Shown here in pieces: positions 37,749 to 46,662 of a stretch of 64,000 bases of DNA; the stretch's first letter is position 1; each line of letters begins with the position of its first letter. The translations under genes and the position numbers were made by a program. Location of the stretch: contig NZ_JANIOF010000001.1 in assembly GCF_024733555.1 (NCBI RefSeq), forward strand, positions 1,033,225 through 1,097,224. The letters run 5' to 3'. The notes beneath the pieces were generated by a model. It made no database searches. It was given only the letters and a program-made list of their open reading frames with translations, and had not been told where the DNA came from. This stretch comes from Paenibacillus sp. SC116 (GTDB lineage: Bacteria; Bacillota; Bacilli; Paenibacillales; Paenibacillaceae).

Positions 37749-37925
37749 CCCTTCACCGCCCTGTCGTTATTCGTTCCCATTCTATGAAAAGACAAGAAAC
37801 GAATATGACAATTTCCTCTTGCAGCCATCAAATTATCATAATTGGTTTAAATATACGGTTAGATTGTCCATTACACCTTTAAACCTTTTTCATACAATAT
37901 TAGTAACGTATTAAGGAGGGTTAAC

Positions 37926-38123
37926 ATGTCTCAAGATGTAGTTTCTCTGCAAATTTATGCGCAAATAAGCAGCCCAGAAGAGAAGAAGCTGCTGGACGAC
38001 CTGCATCAACACCTCATTCGCCATGTGGTGGGGCTGAACTTATCTGGATTTGCATCCGTCACTTTGCAAAATGTTGCAGACCAAAAGGATGCAAACTTGT
38101 CCCCTAATAAAACGAACAAATAA
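37926..38123 (+). CDS. Small conserved protein divergent from the DUF11 gene
   Basis: 65 residues from an ATG preceded by TAAGGAGGG. The sequence is hydrophilic with an amphipathic helical stretch (SPEEKKLLDDLHQHLIRHVV) and a lysine/asparagine-rich tail. No domain is recognised. It has its own terminator shared with dnaD. It is transcribed away from the giant DUF11 gene, and the intervening 177 bp must hold both promoters. Confidence 0.72.
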   Translation: MSQDVVSLQIYAQISSPEEKKLLDDLHQHLIRHVVGLNLSGFASVTLQNVADQKDANLSPNKTNK

Positions 38124-38129
38124 AACTTA

Positions 38130-38160
38130 AAGCCCGCTGCGATAAACTGGCAGCGGGCTT
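38130..38160. terminator. Terminator between the small gene and dnaD
   Basis: AAGCCCGCTGC, nine-base loop and GCAGCGGGCTT form an 11-bp stem directly after the small gene's stop and directly before the dnaD stop on the other strand. Both sides end in short T-runs. Confidence 0.8.
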
Positions 38161-38162
38161 CA

Positions 38163-38852
38163 TTATGAACGACCGTTTCCACGAAACTTCTGTGTAAAGT
38201 TACGGGCATCCTCAACGGTACGTATTTTGTTACGACTCCATTCCAATAGAATGCGATCAATGTAACGGAAATGTACTTTTCCGGCAAATACAGCTTCCTT
38301 CAATGCCATAAGGATAATCGGTTCCGAATAATGATCATCGTCAATCCAGCCAGCAATCGTCTCACATTCCATTGGCGATAAAGGTCTTCCGAATTCCTTT
38401 TCAAAGATGTCAAACAAGTTAGGCTTATTATCCTCTGCCCGCTCTCCAGTCTGCTGTCTTTGACGTTGGCGTTCCTCTCGGATATCTTCAGTAAGCATGA
38501 CGGCAAGCTTCTCCCATAAACCTTCTAGATTGTAGCGCTCTCCCTGTACTTGGGTAATGAGATCAAAATGTTCATCGATCGACAAAAAACCTTCTTTCAT
38601 AAGACGCTGCAATGATCCAATCACTACAGATTCGTTAGAACTCATTCGCTCTTTTATTTCATCAATCGTTGGGAACTCCTTGAACTCATTTTGTTTAAAA
38701 TCCATCAAGTGAATAAGCAGCATCACTTCAATGTCTAATAATTGAAGACGTTTATAATGAGTGAACAAAATATTAGGAATCGATAGTTGACCATTTTGCA
38801 TTTGGCGGGCGATTCCCTTTGCATAAGCTCGCCATACATCATCCGCACTCAC
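38163..38852 (-). CDS. dnaD: DnaD replication initiation protein
   Basis: 229 residues from a GTG start with GGAGGGGAT upstream. The N-terminal winged helix (SIPNILFTHYKRLQLLDIEV, TIDEIKERMSSNESVVIGSL) and the C-terminal DDBH2 domain (FDIFEKEFGRPLSPMECETI, VHFRYIDRILLEW, ending in FRGNGRS) are complete. DnaD helps load the DnaC helicase with DnaB and DnaI at oriC and at stalled forks. It is followed by a terminator and preceded by asnS, as in B. subtilis. Confidence 0.96.
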   Translation of the reverse strand: MSADDVWRAYAKGIARQMQNGQLSIPNILFTHYKRLQLLDIEVMLLIHLMDFKQNEFKEFPTIDEIKERMSSNESVVIGSLQRLMKEGFLSIDEHFDLITQVQGERYNLEGLWEKLAVMLTEDIREERQRQRQQTGERAEDNKPNLFDIFEKEFGRPLSPMECETIAGWIDDDHYSEPIILMALKEAVFAGKVHFRYIDRILLEWSRNKIRTVEDARNFTQKFRGNGRS

Positions 38853-38981
38853 ACGATCCCCTCCTGTATCTTAATCAAAAGTACTTAATTAAATTATTAA
38901 CTTCAAAAGCAGTAGACCTTATGAATCTCCACGATTGTCCTATTGTCTCATAATTTTCTCTTTTTTGTAATGGAAAAGACA

Positions 38982-39017
38982 ATACATCCCGTACCACAAA
39001 AGTAGTACGGGATGTAT
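38982..39017 (-). terminator. Intrinsic terminator of asnS
   Basis: ATACATCCCGTAC arms (13 bp) with a ten-base loop lie 26 bp after the asnS stop, followed on the minus strand by TGTCTTTTCC. This separates asnS from dnaD transcription. Confidence 0.85.
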
Positions 39018-39042
39018 GTATTCATCTTATTAGGATGTTCTG

Positions 39043-40338
39043 TTATGGATACAAACGATATAGCGTACGTGGGAATGCAATCGTCTCACGAACATGATCC
39101 AGGCCACAGATCCAAGCGACCGTGCGCTCCAATCCAAGACCGAAACCAGAGTGAGGAACTGTTCCATATTTACGAAGATCCATGTACCATTGGTAAGCTT
39201 CTGTGGACAATTCATGTTCACTGAAACGTTCTTCCATAAGTGCAGGATCGTCGATACGCTGGGATCCACCGATAATTTCTCCGTATCCTTCTGGTGCGAT
39301 CATGTCTGCACAGAGCACAACATCAGGACGATTAGGATCTGGCTTCATATAGAATGCCTTAATTGTCGTTGGATAATGCGTGATAAACACTGGTGTCTCA
39401 TATTTCTCAGCGATAGCTGTTTCGTGAGGAGCACCGAAATCTTCACCCCATGGAATATCAAAGCCATTGTCTTGTAAGAATTGAATGGCCTCATCATATG
39501 TGATGCGTGGGAATGGAGCAACAACTTTTTCAAGTTTGGAAACGTCACGTCCCAACGTCTCTAATTCCGCACGACAGTTTTTCAATACAGACTGAACAAC
39601 AAAGGAGACAAATTGCTCCTGAACACGAAGGTTCTCTTCATGATCAACGAATGCCATCTCTGGCTCGATCATCCAGAACTCGATCAAGTGACGACGAGTC
39701 TTCGACTTCTCTGCACGGAACGTTGGACCGAAGGAATACACTTTTCCTAAAGCCATAGCCGCTGCTTCCATATAAAGCTGACCACTTTGTGTCAAGAAAG
39801 CATCCTCTTCGAAATATTTCGTATGGAACAGATTTGTTGTACCTTCACAAGAAGAAGGTGTTAAGATTGGCGGATCTACAAGAGAAAAACCGCGCTCATC
39901 GAAAAATCGCTGAATCGCACGAATAATTTCCGCACGAACCGTTAGAATTGCACGCTGCTTCGGTGCACGAATCCAAAGGTGGCGATGATCCATCAAGAAG
40001 TCAACACCATGCTCCTTGGGCGTAATCGGATATTCTTCCGTAATCTGAATAATTTCGATGCCCGTTACTGTCATCTCGAATCCAGATTTGGAGCGCTCTT
40101 CAGCACGAATCGTTCCTGTTACGTACATGGAACTTTCTTGTGTTAGGCTCTTTGCCGCTTCCCATACTTCCTCTGGCAGGTCACTGCGTACTGCTACACC
40201 TTGAATATAGCCAGTTCCGTCACGCAGCTGCAAAAATTGAATCTTGCCGCTGGAGCGCTTGTTATGAAGCCAGCACCCGATGCGGACTTCTTCGCCCACA
40301 TGACGGCTAACTTCACGAATGACACATGTAGTTGCCAT
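39043..40338 (-). CDS. asnS: Asparaginyl-tRNA synthetase
   Basis: 431 residues, the usual length. It charges tRNA-Asn. An N-terminal OB anticodon-binding domain ([37 protein letters not shown]) is followed by the class IIb catalytic core with motif 2 ([20 protein letters not shown]) and motif 3 ([18 protein letters not shown]). AGGGAGAG precedes the ATG. It lies 42 bp after ackA with no clear terminator, so read-through from the hbd-ackA unit is likely. No T-box is visible in front of it. Confidence 0.97.
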   Translation of the reverse strand: MATTCVIREVSRHVGEEVRIGCWLHNKRSSGKIQFLQLRDGTGYIQGVAVRSDLPEEVWEAAKSLTQESSMYVTGTIRAEERSKSGFEMTVTGIEIIQITEEYPITPKEHGVDFLMDHRHLWIRAPKQRAILTVRAEIIRAIQRFFDERGFSLVDPPILTPSSCEGTTNLFHTKYFEEDAFLTQSGQLYMEAAAMALGKVYSFGPTFRAEKSKTRRHLIEFWMIEPEMAFVDHEENLRVQEQFVSFVVQSVLKNCRAELETLGRDVSKLEKVVAPFPRITYDEAIQFLQDNGFDIPWGEDFGAPHETAIAEKYETPVFITHYPTTIKAFYMKPDPNRPDVVLCADMIAPEGYGEIIGGSQRIDDPALMEERFSEHELSTEAYQWYMDLRKYGTVPHSGFGLGLERTVAWICGLDHVRETIAFPRTLYRLYP

Positions 40339-40380
40339 TGTCTTCGTTCTCTCCCTTGTTATGCTTATGCATTATGCGTT

Positions 40381-41586
40381 TTATTTCGCGTTGTTAGCAA
40401 GACGATACGTATCACGAGCAATCATGAGCTCTTCGTTCGTAGGAACGACGAGTACCGCAACTTTAGAGTTCGCTGTAGAAATGTAGCGAGGCTCTTTAGA
40501 GCGGATTTTATTTAACTCTTGGTCAATTTCAACGCCCAAGAATGTCAATTTCTCACAGATGCGTTGGCGAAGTACAGCAGAGTTCTCACCTACACCAGCT
40601 GTAAATACGATTACGTCTGCTCCGTCCATAGCCGCTGCATAAGCACCGATATATTTGCGGATGCGGTATTCATACATGTCGAATGCCAAAGTAGCATTCG
40701 GTTCACCAGCTTCCATGCCTTCCGTAATTTCACGCATATCACTGGATGTACCAGAGATTGCTTGAAGACCACTATGCTTGTTAAGCATGGAGTTTACTTC
40801 GTTAACTGTAAGATCTTCTTTGCTCATCGTGAATGGCACGATTGCAGGGTCCAAGTCACCAGAACGCGTACCCATCATCAAACCTTCAAGCGGTGTCATT
40901 CCCATCGTAGTATCGACAGATTTACCACCTTGAACAGCCGTCAAGCTGCCGCCATTACCGATATGGCAAGTAATAATCTTCAAGTCTTCAAGCGGACGAC
41001 CTACTACAGCCGCAGCTTGCTTACTTACATAATCATGAGATGTACCGTGGAAACCATAACGGCGAATCTTATGCTTCTTGTAAAGTACTTGTGGAATCGC
41101 GTACATATAAGATCTTGCTGGCATCGTTTGGTGGAATGCCGTATCAAATACACATACTTGCGGAACATTTGGCATATTCGACTCTGCTGCCTTAATACCC
41201 ATCATACACGCTGGGTTATGAAGCGGTGCCAAGTCAAATAGGCGACGAATTTCTGCTTTAACTTCAGAAGTAACAAGTACGGATCCTTTGAAAGTTTCAC
41301 CGCCGTGAACGACACGATGTCCGACAGCTTCGATCTCATCGATGGACTTCACTACTCCTACTTCTGCATCAGTCAACTTGTCCAACACTTTGCGGATCGC
41401 TGTCGTGTGGTCAAGGATTTCACTTACTTCGGACATCTCGTCCGCATGATGAGGCTCATGAACGAGAATAGATGAGTCCATGCCAATACGCTCAACGCGA
41501 CCAGTCGCTAGAGCTGTTTCACTTGACATATCATATACTTGGTATTTCAACGACGAGCTTCCTGCGTTAATTACGAGAATTTTCAT
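40381..41586 (-). CDS. ackA: Acetate kinase
   Basis: 401 residues. It interconverts acetyl phosphate and acetate with ATP. ASKHA motifs are complete: VINAGSSSLKYQVY, GHRVVHGGETFKGS, VFDTAFHQTMP, YGFHGTSHDYVS, CHIGNGGSLTAVQGGKSVDT, GTRSGDLDPAIV, and FTAGVGENSAVLRQ. The ATG overlaps the stop of the hydroxyacyl-CoA dehydrogenase gene by four bases. That pairing is unusual because ackA is often alone or with pta. Confidence 0.97.
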   Translation of the reverse strand: MKILVINAGSSSLKYQVYDMSSETALATGRVERIGMDSSILVHEPHHADEMSEVSEILDHTTAIRKVLDKLTDAEVGVVKSIDEIEAVGHRVVHGGETFKGSVLVTSEVKAEIRRLFDLAPLHNPACMMGIKAAESNMPNVPQVCVFDTAFHQTMPARSYMYAIPQVLYKKHKIRRYGFHGTSHDYVSKQAAAVVGRPLEDLKIITCHIGNGGSLTAVQGGKSVDTTMGMTPLEGLMMGTRSGDLDPAIVPFTMSKEDLTVNEVNSMLNKHSGLQAISGTSSDMREITEGMEAGEPNATLAFDMYEYRIRKYIGAYAAAMDGADVIVFTAGVGENSAVLRQRICEKLTFLGVEIDQELNKIRSKEPRYISTANSKVAVLVVPTNEELMIARDTYRLANNAK

Positions 41587-42455
41587 ACTCTATCCCCATC
41601 CTTGTCATACTTGAAAAATCCAGCGCCAGTCTTAACGCCTAGTTGATTTGCACGCACCATTTTCTTCAACAACACGGACGGACGATACTTGATATCCCCG
41701 AACTCACGGAACATACGCTCCATCGCTGCCAATACCGAATCAAGTCCAAAGTGATCAGCCATTTCAAGTGGACCATATTGGAAATTATAACCGATCTTCA
41801 TCGCATTGTCGATGTCTTCAGGCGTTGCAACACCTTCTTGAAGTACGTGAAGTGCTTCGTTAATAAGCACACAAATAAGCCGTGTAGTTACGAAACCAGG
41901 CGATTCATAAACCATTACGCCCTTTTTCTGAACAACTTCTTCCACAAAACGTTTCGTTTCGGAGAAAGTTTCTTCAGACGTTTTCAAACCACGGATAATT
42001 TCGACCAAATCAATTTTGGATACCGGATAAATAAAGTGCATGCCGATAACACGTCCAGGATATTTCGTCGTGCTAGCCAGCTCAGTAAGGGATAATGTAG
42101 AAGTATTGCTCGCTAATATAATGTTACTTGGACAGACGCGATCAAGCTCAGCAAATACAGCTTTCTTTGCATCAAGATCTTCAGAAATGGTCTCGATAAC
42201 CATATCGCAAGAACTTAGTTCTGCCAAGTGAGTAACCTTATCGATGCGGGACAAGATCAGTTTTTTTTCTGCTTGGGTGATTGCCCATTTCTCTAACTGC
42301 TTGTCCAAGCTCAGTTCGATCATGGAATAAGCATGGTCTAATTTTTCTGGCGTTTGCTCAACAAGCAATACGTCTAGACCTTTAACAGCAAGCATTTCTG
42401 CTATGCCTTGGCCCATTGTACCGCCGCCAATGACGCCTATCTTTTTGAAAAACAT
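41583..42455 (-). CDS. 3-hydroxybutyryl-CoA dehydrogenase family protein
   Basis: 290 residues from the ATG at 42455, preceded by AAAGGTGG. An NAD-binding Rossmann start (IGVIGGGTMGQGIAEMLAVK), catalytic-region HFIYPVSKIDLVEIIRGLKT, and the C-terminal 3HCDH domain (ESPGFVTTRLICVLINEALH, QYGPLEMADHFGLD, GAGFFKYD). It oxidises 3-hydroxyacyl-CoA or reduces acetoacetyl-CoA (Hbd/MmgB class). Translational overlap with ackA suggests joint control of acetyl/acyl flux. Hbd or MmgB cannot be separated by sequence alone. Confidence 0.93.
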   Translation of the reverse strand: MFFKKIGVIGGGTMGQGIAEMLAVKGLDVLLVEQTPEKLDHAYSMIELSLDKQLEKWAITQAEKKLILSRIDKVTHLAELSSCDMVIETISEDLDAKKAVFAELDRVCPSNIILASNTSTLSLTELASTTKYPGRVIGMHFIYPVSKIDLVEIIRGLKTSEETFSETKRFVEEVVQKKGVMVYESPGFVTTRLICVLINEALHVLQEGVATPEDIDNAMKIGYNFQYGPLEMADHFGLDSVLAAMERMFREFGDIKYRPSVLLKKMVRANQLGVKTGAGFFKYDKDGDRV

Positions 42456-42584
42456 GGTCTCTTCCACCTTTCATGTTGCTATGCTCTCCCGATATTGTAC
42501 CCGAAGGACAGGCATCGTTATCAGCATAAATAGCATAGGTAACTAACCATATCTTATCATTTTTCATGTATATGAAGTGAAAAA

Positions 42585-42605
42585 ACCAGTGATTTTCACA
42601 CTGGT
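42585..42605 (-). terminator. Terminator overlapping the stop codon of the FtsH-like gene
   Basis: ACCAGTG, loop TGAAAAT and CACTGGT, then six T on the minus strand. The TGA stop of the protease gene lies in the loop, so termination is embedded in the last codons. Confidence 0.82.
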
Positions 42606-44116
42606 ATTTTCTTACTGTCACAAAATAGACACCTAAATGCATTGCCATCAAGTCTTTCGTCCTGTAAAAGCGGCAAAATGGCTTGATCAAACACATCTTT
42701 ATACTGTTCCAATTGTTCACGAACTTTACTATGCAATTGTTCTAAAATGCGATTCATTTCCACAGTTAATTTTTCATTAGACACATGCTTCAAACGTACA
42801 ATCCCTAGCTCCGTGAGCCCCGCATTAACCATCGTTTCTACAATGTTCAATGCTTGATCAAAATCTCCCTGAGAACCGGTAGAGCGGTCTCCGTAGAACA
42901 TTTCTTCAGCGACGGCACCGCCTAAAGCAATCATAATTTGCTCTTCCAAAAAAGGCTTTGTATAAATATAACGGTCCTGCTGCGGTTGATGTCGCACATA
43001 GCCAAGCGCTTGACCACGCGGACTTAGTGAAATTTGGGATACACTTCCGGGGCGAACTGCCTCGGCAGCAATTGCATGCCCAAGTTCGTGTACAGCTACA
43101 CGGAATCGTTCATCTTGCGCTGTTTCACGATCCGTTTTCTCACCCATCATTACTTTATCAATCGCTTGCGTAAGATGCTTCATTTGAATCTGCTCGTCAG
43201 CTTCACGCATGGCATAAATCGCCCCTTCGTTAAGGACGCTTTCCAACTGTGCGCCAGAGAAACCGAATGTTTCTTCTGCAATACGCTCTAGCATGACATT
43301 ATCAGCCATCGGTTTATTCTTCGCATGCAGCTGTAAAATGTGTATACGGCCATTTTTGTCAGGCAGATCGACTTGAATATGGCGGTCAAAGCGACCAGGA
43401 CGCAATAAAGCTGAATCCAGCATTTCTTTACGGTTTGTTGCTGCTATAATTAAAATTTGTGGATTTTCATTTCCGTATAAACCATCCATTTCAGTCAAGA
43501 GCTGATTCAACGTCTGGTCGTATTCTCGCTGCTGACCGCCATCTCGCTTGCCACCAATAACATCGATTTCATCGATAAAAATGACGGCACTTTCTTTCTT
43601 CAACTTTTTAGCCTGTTGGCGCGCTTCTTTGAAAAGTTCGCGAATACGACCTGCACCAACGCCAACGTACATCTCGACAAACTCACTTCCTGATGCACCT
43701 AGAAATACGGCATCGGCATAGTTGGCAGCAGCCTTTGCCATTAAGGTTTTCCCTGTTCCGGGAGGACCTGTTAACAGTAGGCCTTTAAGTGGACGAATGC
43801 CGAACTTGCGAATATCCTCTCTTTTTACAAGGAAGTCTAACGCTTCAATGAGCTCTTGTTTGGCACGATCCTGCCCGCCAATGTCATTAAAACTTAAAGA
43901 TTTATCAGTCAGTGTCCCCGACTTCGTTCGAGAAGCATTTCCTTCATATCTGCCCATTACTTGACCTCTGCGTTTAGCAACGATGGCCAATAAGCTGATT
44001 ACAGTCATAGCAAATACAACAGGCCACACATTAACGCCAATGTAAGCCAAAAGCGCTATTAACGGAATTAATACGCCAACTCCGATCTCAAGCCATCGTT
44101 TTGTTCGATTGTTCAT
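42596..44116 (-). CDS. FtsH-like membrane AAA protease lacking an external domain
   Basis: 506 residues from the ATG at 44116, with GGGGGTG at seven bases and overlapping the previous gene. Two membrane helices (about 8-45) follow each other almost directly; the 70-100-residue extracytoplasmic domain of normal FtsH is missing. The AAA module is complete (GPPGTGKTLMAKAAA, VIFIDEIDVIGGKR, second region of homology LLRPGRFDRHIQVDLPD), as is the M41 peptidase (HELGH with both zinc histidines; distal acidic ligand in the STGSQGDFDQALN region). Translational coupling to the upstream single-pass protein suggests that protein supplies the missing external part. It is a second, specialised FtsH rather than the housekeeping one. 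Confidence 0.9.
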   Translation of the reverse strand: MNNRTKRWLEIGVGVLIPLIALLAYIGVNVWPVVFAMTVISLLAIVAKRRGQVMGRYEGNASRTKSGTLTDKSLSFNDIGGQDRAKQELIEALDFLVKREDIRKFGIRPLKGLLLTGPPGTGKTLMAKAAANYADAVFLGASGSEFVEMYVGVGAGRIRELFKEARQQAKKLKKESAVIFIDEIDVIGGKRDGGQQREYDQTLNQLLTEMDGLYGNENPQILIIAATNRKEMLDSALLRPGRFDRHIQVDLPDKNGRIHILQLHAKNKPMADNVMLERIAEETFGFSGAQLESVLNEGAIYAMREADEQIQMKHLTQAIDKVMMGEKTDRETAQDERFRVAVHELGHAIAAEAVRPGSVSQISLSPRGQALGYVRHQPQQDRYIYTKPFLEEQIMIALGGAVAEEMFYGDRSTGSQGDFDQALNIVETMVNAGLTELGIVRLKHVSNEKLTVEMNRILEQLHSKVREQLEQYKDVFDQAILPLLQDERLDGNAFRCLFCDSKKIPV

Positions 44117-44651
44117 TTGGCCACACCCCCATAGACTCTCCATTGAGCGGCAGCAACATAACTTTGCTTCCTTTTCCCTTCTCTGCTGTCAGCGTCACAT
44201 ATACATATTCTTTATCCATTTCTGTCTTCACAGCAACTCCGCTTCCCTCGGCTAGTTTGTTCAATTGAACAGGGATATCGCCGTAGTTGCGATGTGCCAT
44301 TGCTTCCGTCACTGGAAACAGCGCTTGAGACCACCAACGCTCAAGCTCTGGAGTTGAATGCTCATTATTTATTTTTATAGAAATATTACGCTTCTTCGAT
44401 TCTTTGTCAGCTTGCCGCTTCACTTCTTGTACGACTGTACGAACATCCGCACCCGGCTCTAGTTCGATTTCTATTGAGACTTGTTTAGGATCCCATACTA
44501 CTTTTGCTTGCTGAACTTTATCTATTTGCTGAATGGTTGAATGCAATGGTGTTTCAATCATTTGATGACGATAAAAAGACCAACCGCCGAACAAAACAAT
44601 CGAACTGACCGCCATTGTTGCAACCAAGGCTACCCAACGTTTATTTTGCAT
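44088..44651 (-). CDS. Single-pass membrane protein coupled to the FtsH-like protease
   Basis: 187 residues from the ATG at 44651, with AAGGAG at eight bases. One N-terminal helix (WVALVATMAVSSIVLFGGWS) leads to an external domain of about 150 residues with alternating beta/alpha pattern (IQQIDKVQQAKVVWDPKQVS, VRTVVQEVKRQADKESKKRN). The first part (AKVVWDPKQVSIEIELEP) is reminiscent of PepSY or secretin-type alpha/beta folds. No family is named with confidence. The coding region overlaps the protease start by 29 bp. It is probably an adaptor or regulator of that protease. Confidence 0.75.
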   Translation of the reverse strand: MQNKRWVALVATMAVSSIVLFGGWSFYRHQMIETPLHSTIQQIDKVQQAKVVWDPKQVSIEIELEPGADVRTVVQEVKRQADKESKKRNISIKINNEHSTPELERWWSQALFPVTEAMAHRNYGDIPVQLNKLAEGSGVAVKTEMDKEYVYVTLTAEKGKGSKVMLLPLNGESMGVWPNEQSNKTMA

Positions 44652-45187
44652 GATCTTCACTCCTTAATAGGGATTAAGCTAAATCTTCGACGGTATTACT
44701 TTATAGAGTATATATTGAAGTATATCATATCGATATATCATTACTTGAATGTAATGATTGGATCTTCGGTCCCAAAACCTTTTGTCAAAATATATCTGAA
44801 ATCGTTTACAATAGTCGAACTTTGGTTTATACTTCATCTTACCAATGTAATAGATTGACAATGAAATCGATCACATTACATATTTCCTCAAATTTCAACA
44901 CGAATTCCCACACCTATGATTACAAAACTCTCATTTATATGTTCCATTCACTTTTACATTCGTTATTTTCAATGCCCATTTTCACTACTAGTATTGTTGC
45001 ACACGGTATAAGCTCACATTGAGTTTATATATATTTATTACACCTATACATAGGGGAGTTGATAGCGGTAAACCGAGAGAAAACCATATTTTATCGCCAA
45101 GTTTGTAGAGGAGGTCCTGACGTACTGTTTCGGACGAAGAAGTATTTGTAATTTCCAATTAGAAACTCACATTTTAGGAGGTAATTC
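44652..45187. promoter_or_regulatory. 536-bp non-coding region with divergent promoters and a long LPMO leader
   Basis: No credible gene. A near-consensus plus-strand promoter (TTGACA at 44855-44860, 16-bp spacer, TACATA) would give the LPMO mRNA a leader of about 300 bases. A perfect 8-bp inverted repeat (ATCATTAC and its complement, 44737-44758) lies towards the membrane-protein gene and may be an operator. A Shine-Dalgarno-like GAGGAGGT near 45110 has no start codon behind it; the true ribosome site TTAGGAGG is at the LPMO ATG. Confidence 0.5.
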
Positions 45188-46555
45188 ATGATGCAATTAC
45201 GTTTATCCAGCCCTATACTTAGCAAACTTTTGGTCGCTACGGGTGTTACAGTGTTAGTGACTGCGTGCACGCTTATGTTCGCTGATAAAGTTAGCGCTCA
45301 CGGTTATGTTCTAGATCCAAAGAGCCGTACTAGCCTGTGTGCTACAGGCGTCAACACAAACTGTGGTGCTGTTCAATATGAACCACAAAGCCTTGAAGGA
45401 CCTAAAGGATTCCCAGCAGCTGGCCCTGCAGATGGCAAGATTGCAAGTGCTGCAGATCCTAGATTCTCTAATATGGACGCTCAATCCGCTACACGTTGGT
45501 CCAAAGTCAATTTGACTGGCGGTCCAACAACATTTGCTTGGAAAAAGACAGCTAACCATGCAACAACAAACTGGAAGTACTACCTTACAAAACCTAACTG
45601 GAATCAGAATGCTGCATTGACTCGTGATTCCTTCAACTTGACTCCTTTCTGTACAGCTGAAGGCGGCGGCAAACAACCACCAAAAGATTTCTCTCACAGC
45701 TGTAACGTCCCTACAGATCGCACTGGGTACCATGTAATCCTTGCTGTTTGGGAAATCGCTGATACACCAAACGCATTCTATAACGTTATCGATGTAAACT
45801 TCGGTGGACAAGCACCAACAGACACTGTTGCTCCAACTGCACCTACAAGCTTAAGCGCTGCTGGCACAACGACAACTAGCGTTTCCCTTGCTTGGAATGC
45901 TGCTTCTGACAATGTTGGTGTGACTGGCTACCAAATTTTTAACGGCTCTACTTTGATCGCTACTGTATCTGGTTCTACATTGAACTACACAGCTGCTGGA
46001 TTGACATCCAATACGGCTTACACGTTTACGGTTAAAGCTGTCGATGCTGCTGGCAATGTATCTGTAGCTAGCAATGCTGTAAGTGCTACAACTGCACCTG
46101 TTGCTAATGATACTACTGCTCCTACTGCACCAACTTATTTGCACAAAATGACTGTTACTGCTAACAACGTATCCTTGATGTGGACAGAGTCCACTGACAA
46201 CGTTGGTGTAACTGGCTACCAAATCTACAATGGCAATACACTAGTTGCAACGGTTCCTGGAACTGCAATCGAGTACAACGTAACAGGTCTAACTGCTAAT
46301 ACAGCATACTCTTTCAAAGTTCGTGCGATCGATGCTGCTGGCAACGTTTCCGCTGACAGCAACATTTTGACTGTAACTACTGCTGACACAGGAACTGAAA
46401 ATCCAGGCACTGCTCCTGCATGGGCTGCTAACACTGCTTATGCTGTAGGAGCGGAAGTAACTTTCAACAATGTTACTTATGTTTGCCGCCTTGCTCATAC
46501 TTCCCTTAATGGCTGGGAGCCAACAAACACTCCAGCATTGTGGCAAGTAAAATAA
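45188..46555 (+). CDS. Secreted AA10 lytic polysaccharide monooxygenase with FnIII and CBM5/12 domains
   Basis: 455 residues. A signal peptide ends at VSA, leaving His1 of HGYVLDPKSR as the first mature residue, needed for the copper histidine brace. The second histidine is in KKTANHATTNWKYY. The AA10 domain runs to about residue 205, closing with VWEIADTPNAFYNVIDVNF. Two fibronectin III domains (about 213-300 and 310-397; VSLAWNAASDNVGVTGYQIF, VSLMWTESTDNVGVTGYQIY) and a C-terminal chitin-binding CBM5/12 (PAWAANTAYAVGAEVTFNNV, ending ALWQVK) follow. It oxidatively cleaves crystalline chitin, possibly cellulose. Two adjacent ATGs follow TTAGGAGG. It is the only plus-strand gene in its conserved neighbourhood. 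Confidence 0.95.
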   Translation: MMQLRLSSPILSKLLVATGVTVLVTACTLMFADKVSAHGYVLDPKSRTSLCATGVNTNCGAVQYEPQSLEGPKGFPAAGPADGKIASAADPRFSNMDAQSATRWSKVNLTGGPTTFAWKKTANHATTNWKYYLTKPNWNQNAALTRDSFNLTPFCTAEGGGKQPPKDFSHSCNVPTDRTGYHVILAVWEIADTPNAFYNVIDVNFGGQAPTDTVAPTAPTSLSAAGTTTTSVSLAWNAASDNVGVTGYQIFNGSTLIATVSGSTLNYTAAGLTSNTAYTFTVKAVDAAGNVSVASNAVSATTAPVANDTTAPTAPTYLHKMTVTANNVSLMWTESTDNVGVTGYQIYNGNTLVATVPGTAIEYNVTGLTANTAYSFKVRAIDAAGNVSADSNILTVTTADTGTENPGTAPAWAANTAYAVGAEVTFNNVTYVCRLAHTSLNGWEPTNTPALWQVK

Positions 46556-46581
46556 TTATCTACAAGTAGTTTCGAGTATCG

Positions 46582-46612
46582 AAGGAGGGCTGAATAATCA
46601 GCTCTCCTTTTT
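46582..46612 (+). terminator. Intrinsic terminator of the LPMO gene
   Basis: AAGGAGGGCTGA, loop ATAA, TCAGCTCTCCTT and further T residues, 27 bp after the LPMO stop. Confidence 0.88.
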
Positions 46613-46623
46613 CACAGCAAAAA

Positions 46624-46657
46624 AGCGTAAACATTCACATACATGAACGCTTACGCT
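46624..46657 (-). terminator. Intrinsic terminator of tseB
   Basis: On the minus strand AGCGTAAGCGTTCA, six-base loop, TGAATGTTTACGCT and TTTTTTG, directly after the tseB stop. Convergent with the LPMO terminator. Confidence 0.88.
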
Positions 46658-46662
46658 CTTGG

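Noticed and set aside
37749-37925. Sporulation sigma-E or sigma-K promoter (CATATTCG) for the giant DUF11 gene
   Set aside because: No matching -35 element at the right distance, so the spore link rests only on the absence of a signal peptide.
45059-45074. GATAGCGGTAAACC as a catabolite-responsive element for the LPMO gene
   Set aside because: About four mismatches to the cre consensus, including both outer half-sites.
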